From NCBI RefSeq assembly GCF_008711155.1, contig NZ_VUYQ01000001.1, forward strand, positions 806,001-870,000: DNA of 64,000 bases. Direction: 5' to 3'. The notes beneath the pieces were generated by a model that worked only from the letters and a program-made list of their open reading frames with translations, had not been told where the DNA came from and did no database searches. The position numbers were made by a program, and so were the translations under genes. Shown in pieces: positions 57,283 through 64,000 of this stretch. Within the stretch, counting starts at the first letter, position 1; each line of letters starts with the position of its first letter. The stretch comes from Dechloromonas sp. CZR5 (GTDB lineage Bacteria; Pseudomonadota; Gammaproteobacteria; Burkholderiales; Rhodocyclaceae).

Positions 57283-59382
57283 CTAGCGGAAGTCGTAGCG
57301 ATAGGTCAGCATCAGCGCGCGCGGGGCGCCGACCGTGTAGGTGACCCGGCCGGTCGTGTCCTTCTTGGCTTCGGCGGCGTAACGCTGGTTGAACAGGTTG
57401 TCGGCGTTGAGCGTCAATGAATGCTGGTTCAGCTGGTAGCCTATCGAGGCGTTGGCTATCCATTCCCAGCCTTCGTATTTCTGCGTGTTGGCGCTGTCCA
57501 TCCAGTACTCGCCCCAAGTGTTGGCCGACAGGCGTGCGCGCCAGCCGCCCTGCCTCCAGCCGGCGAAGACGCCATACTGGTGGCGCGGCACGAAGGGCAG
57601 CGCATTGCCCGCCCGTTGCTGGTTGACGGTGGCGGCACCGACGCGCACCGGTTCCGAGAACTCCGTATAGCGGTAGCGCGTATGGCTGTAGTAGCCGCCG
57701 ATTTCCCAGTGCTTGTCCAAGGCGTAGCGACCGGCGAACTCGAAGCCTTTCTTGTCGGTCTTGCCCGCGTTGAGGTAGGTCGTCACGCCGCCGTTGCTCT
57801 GCTGCACGATGTCCTTGCTCACCGGGTTGACGTAGGCGCTGGCGTCGATGGACCAGTTGTCGGCGCGGGCCTTCAGGCCCAGTTCGTAGTTGCGGGCGAC
57901 CGGGGCCTCCAGCGCCGGGTTGGTCGAGACCTCGCTGAACGAGGGAATCTGGCCCGCCTGGGCAGCCATCGCGAAGATGTTCAGGCCGGGTTGCAGGCGG
58001 TAGCTTGCGGCGATTTTGGGTGCCGGCAGATGGAAGGTCTTGCTGATCTGTGTCGATCCGGCGCCGGCGACGTAGCGGCCGGAAGCGTAGTCGTACTTGC
58101 GGAACTGCCGGTTGTTGTCGTCGAAGTCGACGACGTCGTAGCGCAGGCCGGCGTCGACGATCCAGCGTTCGTTCGGCCGCCAGGATTCCTGCACATAGAC
58201 GCCCGTCAGCAGGGTCGTCGCGTCGTCGATTTCCGCGAGTCGTCCCCTGGCGTCGGATCGTGTGGCGACGATGCGGCCGCCTGCCGTGGCGACATCGCGG
58301 TACTCGTACTTGCGCGAATCGGGTGCGCGCTCACGGCGCGCCGTGACGCCAGCGACGAGCGTCCCTCCGGCATGGCGGTAGTTGCCTTCGATATCGACCC
58401 CGAGATTGGAAACCCAGGATTCTGTTTCGTTGATGAGTCCGGTGACCGGATGGTAGTGGTACCAGGTGTTGTAGTAGAGGCGGGGCTTGAAGGTGAAGTC
58501 GCCGCGGCGCATTTCCAGTCGGCTGTTGAGGAACCAGACCTTGGAGTAGCGTCCCGAGTGTTTCCAGGCCTCCGGGGTGCCGTTCTGCTTGCCGGTTCGC
58601 TTGAAGGTCTGGAACAGGGTCTCGTCGACTGCCCCGGGGAGCTGCATGTTGGATTCGGCGTAGGAAATCTCGCTCTCGATGACGTCCGATTCATTGATCT
58701 GGAGGCCGTGCTTGAGCGATGCCTGCGTCGTGTCGAAGCGGTTCCAGAAGCGCCAGTCATTGTCCATTTCGCGGCGGGTAACCGTCAGGGCCAGGGCCTG
58801 GCGGTCGTCGACCATGCCGCCGACGCGCAGGTGGTAGTTCTGCGTCCCCGACGTGCCGGCGCCGATCTTGAGATTGTTGGCCCGGTTGTCGAACACCGAC
58901 TTGGAGATGATCTGGATGGCGCCGCCGGCGCTGCCCGCGGCAAACAGGTTGCCGGGACCCTTGGCGATCTCGATGCGCTCGATGTCCTGTGTGTCGACGA
59001 AATCGAGGCGGGTGAAGCTGTCGGGGTCGGAGAGAGGGACGCCGTCGCGCAGCACCTGGATTTCGCGGATTCCGAATGCCGCCTTGAGGCCGGCGCCACG
59101 GATGATCAGGCGGGCGTCGAAGCCGCCGTTCTTGCTGTCGACCAGCACGCCGGGAACCTCCTGCAAGGCTTCCTTGACGTTGAACATCTTCTTGTCGGCC
59201 AGCGTTTCCTTGCCGACGACAGCGATGGCCTGCGGTACCTCACCGGTGGCGCGCGTTTCCCGCGTCGCGGTGACCGAGACTTCGTCGAACACCTTGGCGA
59301 CATCGCCCGCCAGTGCGCCGCCCGTTGCCAGCGAGCAGGCGCAGAGCACCCCGCAGGGCAGCAATCCCTTTTTCTGTTTCAT
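57283..59382 (-). CDS. TonB-dependent outer-membrane receptor, first gene of a four-gene operon
   Basis: This is a 699-residue receptor with a signal peptide, a plug domain (VAVVGKETLADKK through GPGNLFAAGSAGGAIQI), a 22-strand barrel and a C-terminal aromatic end (LMLTYRYDFR). A TonB-box-like EVSVTATRE stands at the mature N-terminus. AGGGGAG precedes the ATG. Its ligand is unknown; the operon partners suggest a metal or metal complex. It leads the unit TonB receptor-DUF4198-polyferredoxin-SafE. Confidence 0.93.
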   Translation of the reverse strand: MKQKKGLLPCGVLCACSLATGGALAGDVAKVFDEVSVTATRETRATGEVPQAIAVVGKETLADKKMFNVKEALQEVPGVLVDSKNGGFDARLIIRGAGLKAAFGIREIQVLRDGVPLSDPDSFTRLDFVDTQDIERIEIAKGPGNLFAAGSAGGAIQIISKSVFDNRANNLKIGAGTSGTQNYHLRVGGMVDDRQALALTVTRREMDNDWRFWNRFDTTQASLKHGLQINESDVIESEISYAESNMQLPGAVDETLFQTFKRTGKQNGTPEAWKHSGRYSKVWFLNSRLEMRRGDFTFKPRLYYNTWYHYHPVTGLINETESWVSNLGVDIEGNYRHAGGTLVAGVTARRERAPDSRKYEYRDVATAGGRIVATRSDARGRLAEIDDATTLLTGVYVQESWRPNERWIVDAGLRYDVVDFDDNNRQFRKYDYASGRYVAGAGSTQISKTFHLPAPKIAASYRLQPGLNIFAMAAQAGQIPSFSEVSTNPALEAPVARNYELGLKARADNWSIDASAYVNPVSKDIVQQSNGGVTTYLNAGKTDKKGFEFAGRYALDKHWEIGGYYSHTRYRYTEFSEPVRVGAATVNQQRAGNALPFVPRHQYGVFAGWRQGGWRARLSANTWGEYWMDSANTQKYEGWEWIANASIGYQLNQHSLTLNADNLFNQRYAAEAKKDTTGRVTYTVGAPRALMLTYRYDFR

Positions 59383-59446
59383 GAACTCCCCTTGTGTCGT
59401 TTTTTGAAATTTGGGGAATGGTAGTGATCGCCCATGGGGCAGGGCA

Positions 59447-59476
59447 GTGACACGTTGTCACATGCGGCAACGTGTC
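59447..59476. promoter_or_regulatory. Nested inverted repeats upstream of the TonB-DUF4198 operon
   Basis: GACACGTTG (59449-59457) and CAACGTGTC (59468-59476) form perfect 9-base arms, 10 bases apart. The left arm is also part of a 15-base palindrome GTGACA-CGT-TGTCAC (59447-59461). It is a candidate binding site for a dimeric repressor or two adjacent dimers. Confidence 0.5.
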
Positions 59477-59708
59477 GCAGAAATACGCATACTGCATGGA
59501 AATGACGGTCTTTCTGCGCGTTAACGCCCGGCAGTGGGGAAAAACGGGGTAACGGGATTAACGTCGGGGCAGTTGCTGTGCATAATCCGGTATTTTTCTG
59601 GCGGACGGTTTCGGGGCGGTCGCCGCCTGCTGCTTCAATCCGTGCCAATCCGCGCAGTACCTGGATCTGATTATGATTTTTTCATCTTTGGTGATGTCGT
59701 CGATAGCG

Positions 59709-59730
59709 ACTCCCCGCGTCGGGAGTTTTT
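59709..59730 (+). promoter_or_regulatory. Terminator-like hairpin that covers the ribosome-binding site of the second TonB gene
   Basis: ACTCCC (59709-59714) pairs with GGGAGT (59721-59726) and is followed by T residues. GGGAG is also the only Shine-Dalgarno element for the TTG start at 59732, so folding would hide it or stop transcription. Confidence 0.45.
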
Positions 59731-59731
59731 C

Positions 59732-61726
59732 TTGACGCTGCGTGTCCATCGACATCGGTCTGTATCCGGCGCTCTGCTGCGTCTTGGCGTGCTGGCTGCC
59801 GCTCTTGCCGGCCGGGTGGCACTGGCAGCAGGCCCGGCCGACCTGAGCGCCGTGCCCTTTGATCAGCTGGTCCAGCGCGAGGTCGTGTCCGCATCAGCGC
59901 TGGTGCGTCAGATCAGCAACTCACCGTCCGCCGTGGCCATCGTGACGGCCGACGACATCCGCGCCTATGGCTATCGCACCCTGGCCGATGTCATCAGCAG
60001 CATGCGCGGCCTGTATACGACCAATGACCGCCGCTATCAGTACATGGGCGGGCGGGGCTTCGGTGCGCCGGGGGACTATACCGGCCGCATCATGGTGCTT
60101 ATCGACGGTTACCAGACGCAGGATCCGTTGTTCAACCAGGCCTACATCGACGAGTCGGGATTGATCGACCTGGCGCTGGTCGAGCGCGTCGAGTACGTGC
60201 CCGGCACCGGGTCGGTGATCTACGGCAACAATGCCATGCTGGGCATCATCAACATCGTCACCCGCAAGGGGAGCGATTTCAACACCTTGCAGCTTTCCAG
60301 CGAGGCGGGTAGCCACGATACCTATCGCCAGCGCGCGACTTTCGGCAAACGCTTCGATAACGGCGCCGACGTCCTGCTCTCGGCGTCGTCCCTGCAATCG
60401 CAGGGGCAGAATCTCCATTTTCCGGCCTACGACACCCCGGCCAACAATCATGGCTGGGCAAACGGGATCGACGACGAAAGGAACCGGCGCGTTTTCGGCA
60501 AGTTCTCCTACGAGGGATTCACGGTCGAGGCTGCACATGTCGAACGCCGGAAAACGGTACCGACCAAGCCGATGAAACTCGCCGTCTTCAATACGCCTTT
60601 TGTCATCGACGACGAAAACAGCTATTTGAACGTCAGCTACGAGACCGATCTGGGGCTGCACCTGTATTCCACATCGCGTCTATATTTCGGTCGCTATGCC
60701 TATGACAGCCAGCGGACCATCGACGATGCGGCTTCCAATGCCCAGCGCAAGCACCGGGCGGAATGGTGGGGCCTCGACCAGAAATTCGTCGGGAAATGGT
60801 TTGCCCATCATTCGATCATGTTTGGCATGGAGTATCGGAACGACTACAACCAGTATCTGAGTCGGTCGTACTGGTATCCCGATGGGCGGATCGATGCGGC
60901 CAGCAGCGTCAAGGACGCATACTCGCGAAACACGACCAGCTTCTACCTGGCCGACGAGTATCGCTTCCATGAGCGCTGGCGGCTCAATGTCGGCGCGCGC
61001 TACGACAAGGCCAGCGACCTGGAAGGCAACTGGAGTCCGCGCGTGGCGCTGATTTATCAGCCCGGTTTCCGGACCACGTTGAAGGCCAGCTATAGCGAGG
61101 CTTTCCGCATGCCCAATGCCGACGATCGCTCGTTCTACCTTTCGGGAACCGCACCCGAATACGTGGTGGCCAAGGAGTTTGCCATCCAGCACGACCTGGA
61201 CCGGCGGATGCGGATGACCGGCACGCTCTACGAATACCGGCGCAGCAAGCAGCAGGTCTATATCAGCGATGGGCATTACGTGCCGACCGGTAGCAGTCTG
61301 GCGCGCGGCCTGGAGCTGGAGTTCGAGGCGCGCTGGGATAACGGCGTGCGCGCCCGCAGCAGCGGCGCCTGGCAGCACTCGACCGACATCGCCGGCCTGG
61401 ATGCGGTGAATTCTCCCAACGTGCTGGGAAAATTCCAGGTTTCCGCACCGTTGCCAGGTAAGGGCGTGCGCGTCGGCATCGAGGCACAATACCTCGGTTC
61501 CCGCCTGACGGATGAACGCCGCCGCCTGGGCGGCGTAGCGCTGGCCAACCTGACTTTCTCCAGCGAACGGAAGTGGAACGGATTGTCGGCCTCGTTCAGT
61601 ATCCGCAACCTGTTCGACCGCGACTACGAGGTCGTTTCACCCTTCACCTGGGCACCGGGAACCGGTATCGATGCTTTGCGCATGGATGGCCGGACCTACT
61701 GGTTCCAGATCAACTACGATCTCTGA
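59732..61726 (+). CDS. TonB-dependent receptor paired with a YfiR-family gene
   Basis: This is a 664-residue outer-membrane receptor. It has a signal peptide (ending VALAAG), the segment LSAVPFDQLVQREVVSAS common in receptors of this class, a plug domain (GRIMVLIDGYQTQDP, GTGSVIYGNNAMLGIINIVT) and a barrel ending WFQINYDL. The start is a TTG at 59732 with GGGAG 7 bases upstream; the upstream open frame adds no recognisable sequence. A YfiR-family gene follows after 8 bases, a pairing seen in many proteobacteria. Ligand unknown. Confidence 0.88.
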   Translation: MTLRVHRHRSVSGALLRLGVLAAALAGRVALAAGPADLSAVPFDQLVQREVVSASALVRQISNSPSAVAIVTADDIRAYGYRTLADVISSMRGLYTTNDRRYQYMGGRGFGAPGDYTGRIMVLIDGYQTQDPLFNQAYIDESGLIDLALVERVEYVPGTGSVIYGNNAMLGIINIVTRKGSDFNTLQLSSEAGSHDTYRQRATFGKRFDNGADVLLSASSLQSQGQNLHFPAYDTPANNHGWANGIDDERNRRVFGKFSYEGFTVEAAHVERRKTVPTKPMKLAVFNTPFVIDDENSYLNVSYETDLGLHLYSTSRLYFGRYAYDSQRTIDDAASNAQRKHRAEWWGLDQKFVGKWFAHHSIMFGMEYRNDYNQYLSRSYWYPDGRIDAASSVKDAYSRNTTSFYLADEYRFHERWRLNVGARYDKASDLEGNWSPRVALIYQPGFRTTLKASYSEAFRMPNADDRSFYLSGTAPEYVVAKEFAIQHDLDRRMRMTGTLYEYRRSKQQVYISDGHYVPTGSSLARGLELEFEARWDNGVRARSSGAWQHSTDIAGLDAVNSPNVLGKFQVSAPLPGKGVRVGIEAQYLGSRLTDERRRLGGVALANLTFSSERKWNGLSASFSIRNLFDRDYEVVSPFTWAPGTGIDALRMDGRTYWFQINYDL

Positions 61727-61734
61727 GTCCGGTG

Positions 61735-62274
61735 ATGCGAGCGCTTCTGCTTCTATTGGGGTTCTGGATCAGCCTGGCGGCCAACGCGCAGGGGGTGTCC
61801 GAACATGACATGAAGGCTGCCTACCTGTACAACTTCGCCCACCTTTTCGAATGGCCGGAATCGCGGCGTGCCAATTTCCACATCTGCATTCTGGGCGACG
61901 AAGAGGTGGGTGCAGCCATGCAGGGGTATGACGAAAAGCGGGTCAATGGCCAGCGCATGGTCATCGCCCGGCTGAGCACGACGACGCCTATCCGCCTGTG
62001 CGATATCCTCTACGTCGGGGCCGCCGCAGTGGGCAATCTGCCGAAAATCCGCTCGATGCTGGGCGGCCAGCCGACCCTGACCGTTGCCGACAGGGCTCCG
62101 CTGCAGTCGGTGGCGGTGGCGCTGGCGCTGGAAAACCAGCACCTGATGTTCGATGTCAATCTCGAGCATTGCGAGCGCGCCAGTCTCAAACCCAAGCTGA
62201 TCGTTCTGGGGTTGGCGCGCTTGGTACGCAAGGCTGCTGAAGGCGAACCCAAGGGGAGTGCCGTTCCGCGCTAG
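61735..62274 (+). CDS. YfiR/DUF4154 family periplasmic protein
   Basis: This is a 179-residue exported protein of the YfiR family. A signal peptide (LLLLLGFWISLAANA) precedes the hallmark KAAYLYNFAHLFEWPE. YfiR in Pseudomonas and E. coli is a periplasmic repressor of the diguanylate cyclase YfiN. Here no YfiN-like gene follows; the next gene is convergent cysN. Cysteines occur in FHICILGDEE, IRLCDIL and LEHCERA. It is co-transcribed with the TonB receptor. Confidence 0.88.
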   Translation: MRALLLLLGFWISLAANAQGVSEHDMKAAYLYNFAHLFEWPESRRANFHICILGDEEVGAAMQGYDEKRVNGQRMVIARLSTTTPIRLCDILYVGAAAVGNLPKIRSMLGGQPTLTVADRAPLQSVAVALALENQHLMFDVNLEHCERASLKPKLIVLGLARLVRKAAEGEPKGSAVPR

Positions 62275-62302
62275 GCGAAGGGTGCAGCAAATGATCGGAT
62301 CC

Positions 62303-62334
62303 AAAAAAAACGCTTCCCTCGGGAAGCGTTTTTT
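62303..62334. terminator. Bidirectional intrinsic terminator between yfiR-like gene and cysN
   Basis: The stem CGCTTCCC/GGGAAGCG with a 2-base core loop is flanked by A-runs and T-runs on both sides, so it can serve both convergent genes. Confidence 0.92.
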
Positions 62335-62357
62335 CGTTGCAGCCATCCGGCAGTCGA

Positions 62358-63629
62358 TCAGCGGATCATCCCGGCGCCGACGGTATTGTTGTTGCTCTCG
62401 TCGATGACGATGAAGGCACCGGTCGCCCGGTTATCCTCGTAGGCATCGACAAACAGCGGCTGGGCCAGCTTGAAGCGGACCTGGGCGATGTCGTTCATGG
62501 ACAGCTTCTCGGCCGGCACCTTTTCCAGGGTGTTCACGTCCAGGCGGTGGTCGATGGCGGTGAGCTTGGCCTTGGAGTCGCGGGTGGTATGGCGGATCAG
62601 GTAGGTGCGGGCGCGGTCGAGCGGGGTTTCGGCCAGCCAGCAGACGGTGGCGGCGATTTCCTTGACGGCCGGCGGCACTTCGCTGGATTTGACGATCATG
62701 TCGCCGCGCGAGGTGTCGATTTCATCAGCCAGCAGCAGGGTGACCGATTGCTCGGTGCCGGCTTCGCCAATGTCGACACCGCCGATCTGCACGGCCTTGA
62801 CGGTCGATTCCAGGCCGTTGGGCAGCACGGTGACCTTGTCGCCGACCTTGATCGAGCCGGATTCGACGCGGCCCATGAAGCCGCGGTAGTCGTGCAGTTC
62901 CGGGTTGGCGGAGTCTTGCGGGCGGCAGACGTACTGGACCGGGAAACGGAATTTCTCGGTGTGCTCGGTGTGCGCGGCCGGAGCGGCTTCGAGAATCTCG
63001 AGCAGGGTCGGGCCTTCGTACCAGTTCAGCGAGTCGCCGCGGTCGACGATCATGTCGCCGTTGAGCGCCGACATGGGCAGGAAGCGGATGTCGTCGATGC
63101 CGACCTTGGCGGCGAATTCGAGGTAGTCGGCCTTGATCTTCTCGTAGGTGTCCTGCGAGTAATCGACCAGGTCCATCTTGTTGATGGCGACGACCAGGTG
63201 CGGAATGCCGACCAGCGACGCCAGCTTGGAGTGGCGGCGGGTCTGGGTCAGCACGCCCTTGCGCGCATCGATCAGGATGATGGCCAGGTTGGCGGTCGAG
63301 GCGGCGGTGACCATGTTGCGGGTGTACTGTTCGTGGCCCGGGGCGTCGGCGATGATGTACTTGCGCGTGCCGGTCGAGAAGTAGCGATAGGCGACGTCGA
63401 TGGTGATGCCCTGTTCGCGCTCGGCCTGCAGGCCGTCGGTGAGCAGGGACAGGTCGACCGCGCCCATGCCGCGCTTCTGCGAGGTCTTCTCGATGGCGTT
63501 CAGCGTGTCGGCGAGAATGGTCTTGGTGTCGAACAGCAGGCGGCCGATCAGGGTGCTCTTGCCGTCGTCGACGCTGCCGCAGGTCAGGAAGCGCAGCAGG
63601 CCGTGATCTTCAATTGGGTGGGCGCTCAT
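62358..63629 (-). CDS. cysN: Sulfate adenylyltransferase subunit 1 (GTPase)
   Basis: CysN is the GTPase partner of CysD in ATP sulfurylase, the first step of sulfate assimilation. The 423-residue protein has the G1 loop GSVDDGKST, G3 DAPGHEQYT and G4 NKMD, followed by EF-Tu-like barrel domains. No fused CysC kinase is present, since the protein ends after the barrel at the usual single-domain length. It overlaps cysD by one base. Confidence 0.97.
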   Translation of the reverse strand: MSAHPIEDHGLLRFLTCGSVDDGKSTLIGRLLFDTKTILADTLNAIEKTSQKRGMGAVDLSLLTDGLQAEREQGITIDVAYRYFSTGTRKYIIADAPGHEQYTRNMVTAASTANLAIILIDARKGVLTQTRRHSKLASLVGIPHLVVAINKMDLVDYSQDTYEKIKADYLEFAAKVGIDDIRFLPMSALNGDMIVDRGDSLNWYEGPTLLEILEAAPAAHTEHTEKFRFPVQYVCRPQDSANPELHDYRGFMGRVESGSIKVGDKVTVLPNGLESTVKAVQIGGVDIGEAGTEQSVTLLLADEIDTSRGDMIVKSSEVPPAVKEIAATVCWLAETPLDRARTYLIRHTTRDSKAKLTAIDHRLDVNTLEKVPAEKLSMNDIAQVRFKLAQPLFVDAYEDNRATGAFIVIDESNNNTVGAGMIR

Positions 63630-64000
63630 CAGAAGTAACCCTCTTTCTTGCGTTGTTCCATGGAGGCTTCGCTGGTCTGATCGTCCAGACGCGTGGCGCC
63701 GCGCTCGGTGATGGTGGTGGTGGCGGTTTCGACGACGATCTTGGCGACATCGTCGGCATCGGATTCGACCGGCGCCGTGCAGGAGATGTCGCCGACCGTG
63801 CGGAAGCGCACCAGCTTGTCGATGATTTCTTCACCGGCCTTCGGCAGGTTGGTCAGCTCGCCGGAAACCAGCGGCACGTTGACCGGCACGATGGCGCCCT
63901 GGCGGATGACGACCGGGCGGGTATGGGCGAAGTAGATCGACGGCAGTTCGAGGCCTTCGCGCTCGATGTATTGCCAGACATCCATTTCCGTCCAGTTCGA
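63629..64000 (-). CDS. cysD: Sulfate adenylyltransferase subunit 2, N-terminus cut by window
   Basis: This is the C-terminal 123 residues of CysD, the PAPS-reductase-fold subunit that makes APS. The segment SNWTEMDVWQYIEREGLE and the end TSEASMEQRKKEGYF are characteristic. The 5' part, with the ATP-binding motif, lies beyond the right edge. It is the upstream partner of cysN in the same operon; the stop overlaps the cysN ATG by one base. Confidence 0.95.
   Translation of the reverse strand, partial: SNWTEMDVWQYIEREGLELPSIYFAHTRPVVIRQGAIVPVNVPLVSGELTNLPKAGEEIIDKLVRFRTVGDISCTAPVESDADDVAKIVVETATTTITERGATRLDDQTSEASMEQRKKEGYF

Larger units (their letters stand above)
59383..59731. other. Divergent control region between two TonB receptor genes
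   Basis: This 349-base region has no credible gene. The left third carries overlapping inverted repeats that look like operators for the first TonB operon. The right end carries a hairpin that overlaps the ribosome-binding site of the second TonB gene. The middle (about 59480-59690) shows nothing recognisable, and I saw no known riboswitch consensus in it. Confidence 0.6.

Noticed and set aside
57421-59424. Long open frame antisense to the first TonB receptor
   Set aside because: The real receptor with signal peptide, plug and barrel lies on the minus strand. The plus-strand translation has no recognisable domain.
59449-59461. CRP/FNR-type site upstream of the TonB operon
   Set aside because: TGTGA and TCAC half-sites occur, but with a 7-base spacing and no good match to either consensus.
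59480-59731. Cobalamin or cyclic di-GMP riboswitch in the TonB receptor leader
   Set aside because: I looked for B12-box and GEMM-type conserved segments and found neither. Only the short hairpin at the end is supported.

Overview
The window is about 64 kb of GC-rich chromosome with the gene content and order of a betaproteobacterium, most likely of the order Rhodocyclales (Dechloromonas/Azonexus-like). This assignment is inferred from conserved gene order (ndk-rlmN-pilF-rodZ-ispG-hisS-yfgM-bamB-der-hfq-hflX-hflK-hflC-DUF2065-hisZ-purA, and trxA-rho-rpmE), from a paired DctA and TRAP dicarboxylate locus, and from the many signalling proteins. Both window edges cut genes: a BaiN-type flavoprotein on the left and cysD on the right. 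Coding density is very high. The only gene-free stretch over 300 bases is 59383-59731.

Layout. 1-7.1 kb: the flavoprotein converges on a very large CBS/PAS/GAF hybrid histidine kinase that follows an HD-GYP response regulator. 7.1-14 kb: rsgA, an M48 membrane protease, orn, a GT-C glycosyltransferase, rpmE, rho and trxA. A small repeat-like segment between rho and rpmE duplicates the last codons of rho. 14-21.4 kb: a C4-dicarboxylate region with a sensor kinase/FixJ-type regulator pair, divergent dctA, and a TRAP transporter (P, Q, M). 21.4-37.6 kb: a long housekeeping run from ndk to purA, covering nucleotide synthesis, translation and ribosome GTPases, isoprenoid synthesis, outer-membrane assembly, type IV pili and membrane protease control. 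38.1-38.5 kb: two nearly identical tRNA-Leu(CAG) transcription units back to back, then rnr. 40.9-50.2 kb: HDOD protein, a cysteine-bearing hemerythrin, rlmB, two DMT transporters, a membrane-anchored spermidine-synthase-like protein, DUF599, a diguanylate cyclase, and small or regulatory proteins. 50.3-54.5 kb: an RND efflux pump and its adaptor. 54.7-62.3 kb: the most accessory-looking part. A compact four-gene operon (TonB receptor, DUF4198 protein, membrane polyferredoxin, DsbD/SafE-like protein) diverges from a second TonB receptor paired with a YfiR-family protein. 62.3-64 kb: cysN and partial cysD of assimilatory sulfate activation.

The genes suggest a respiring, motile or surface-associated bacterium that takes up C4-dicarboxylates and invests in c-di-GMP signalling (HD-GYP, GGDEF, YfiR) and in uptake of scarce nutrients through TonB. 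The best candidate for an undescribed system is the 54.7-59.4 kb operon. It looks like a metal or metal-complex uptake route with its own periplasm-facing electron supply. Its substrate cannot be read from the sequence. Other features worth attention are the tRNA-Leu promoter embedded in the rnr start region, a hairpin that overlaps the ribosome-binding site of the second TonB receptor, and the rho 3' end duplication. No CRISPR array, insertion sequence, prophage, integrase, rRNA operon or replication origin was found.
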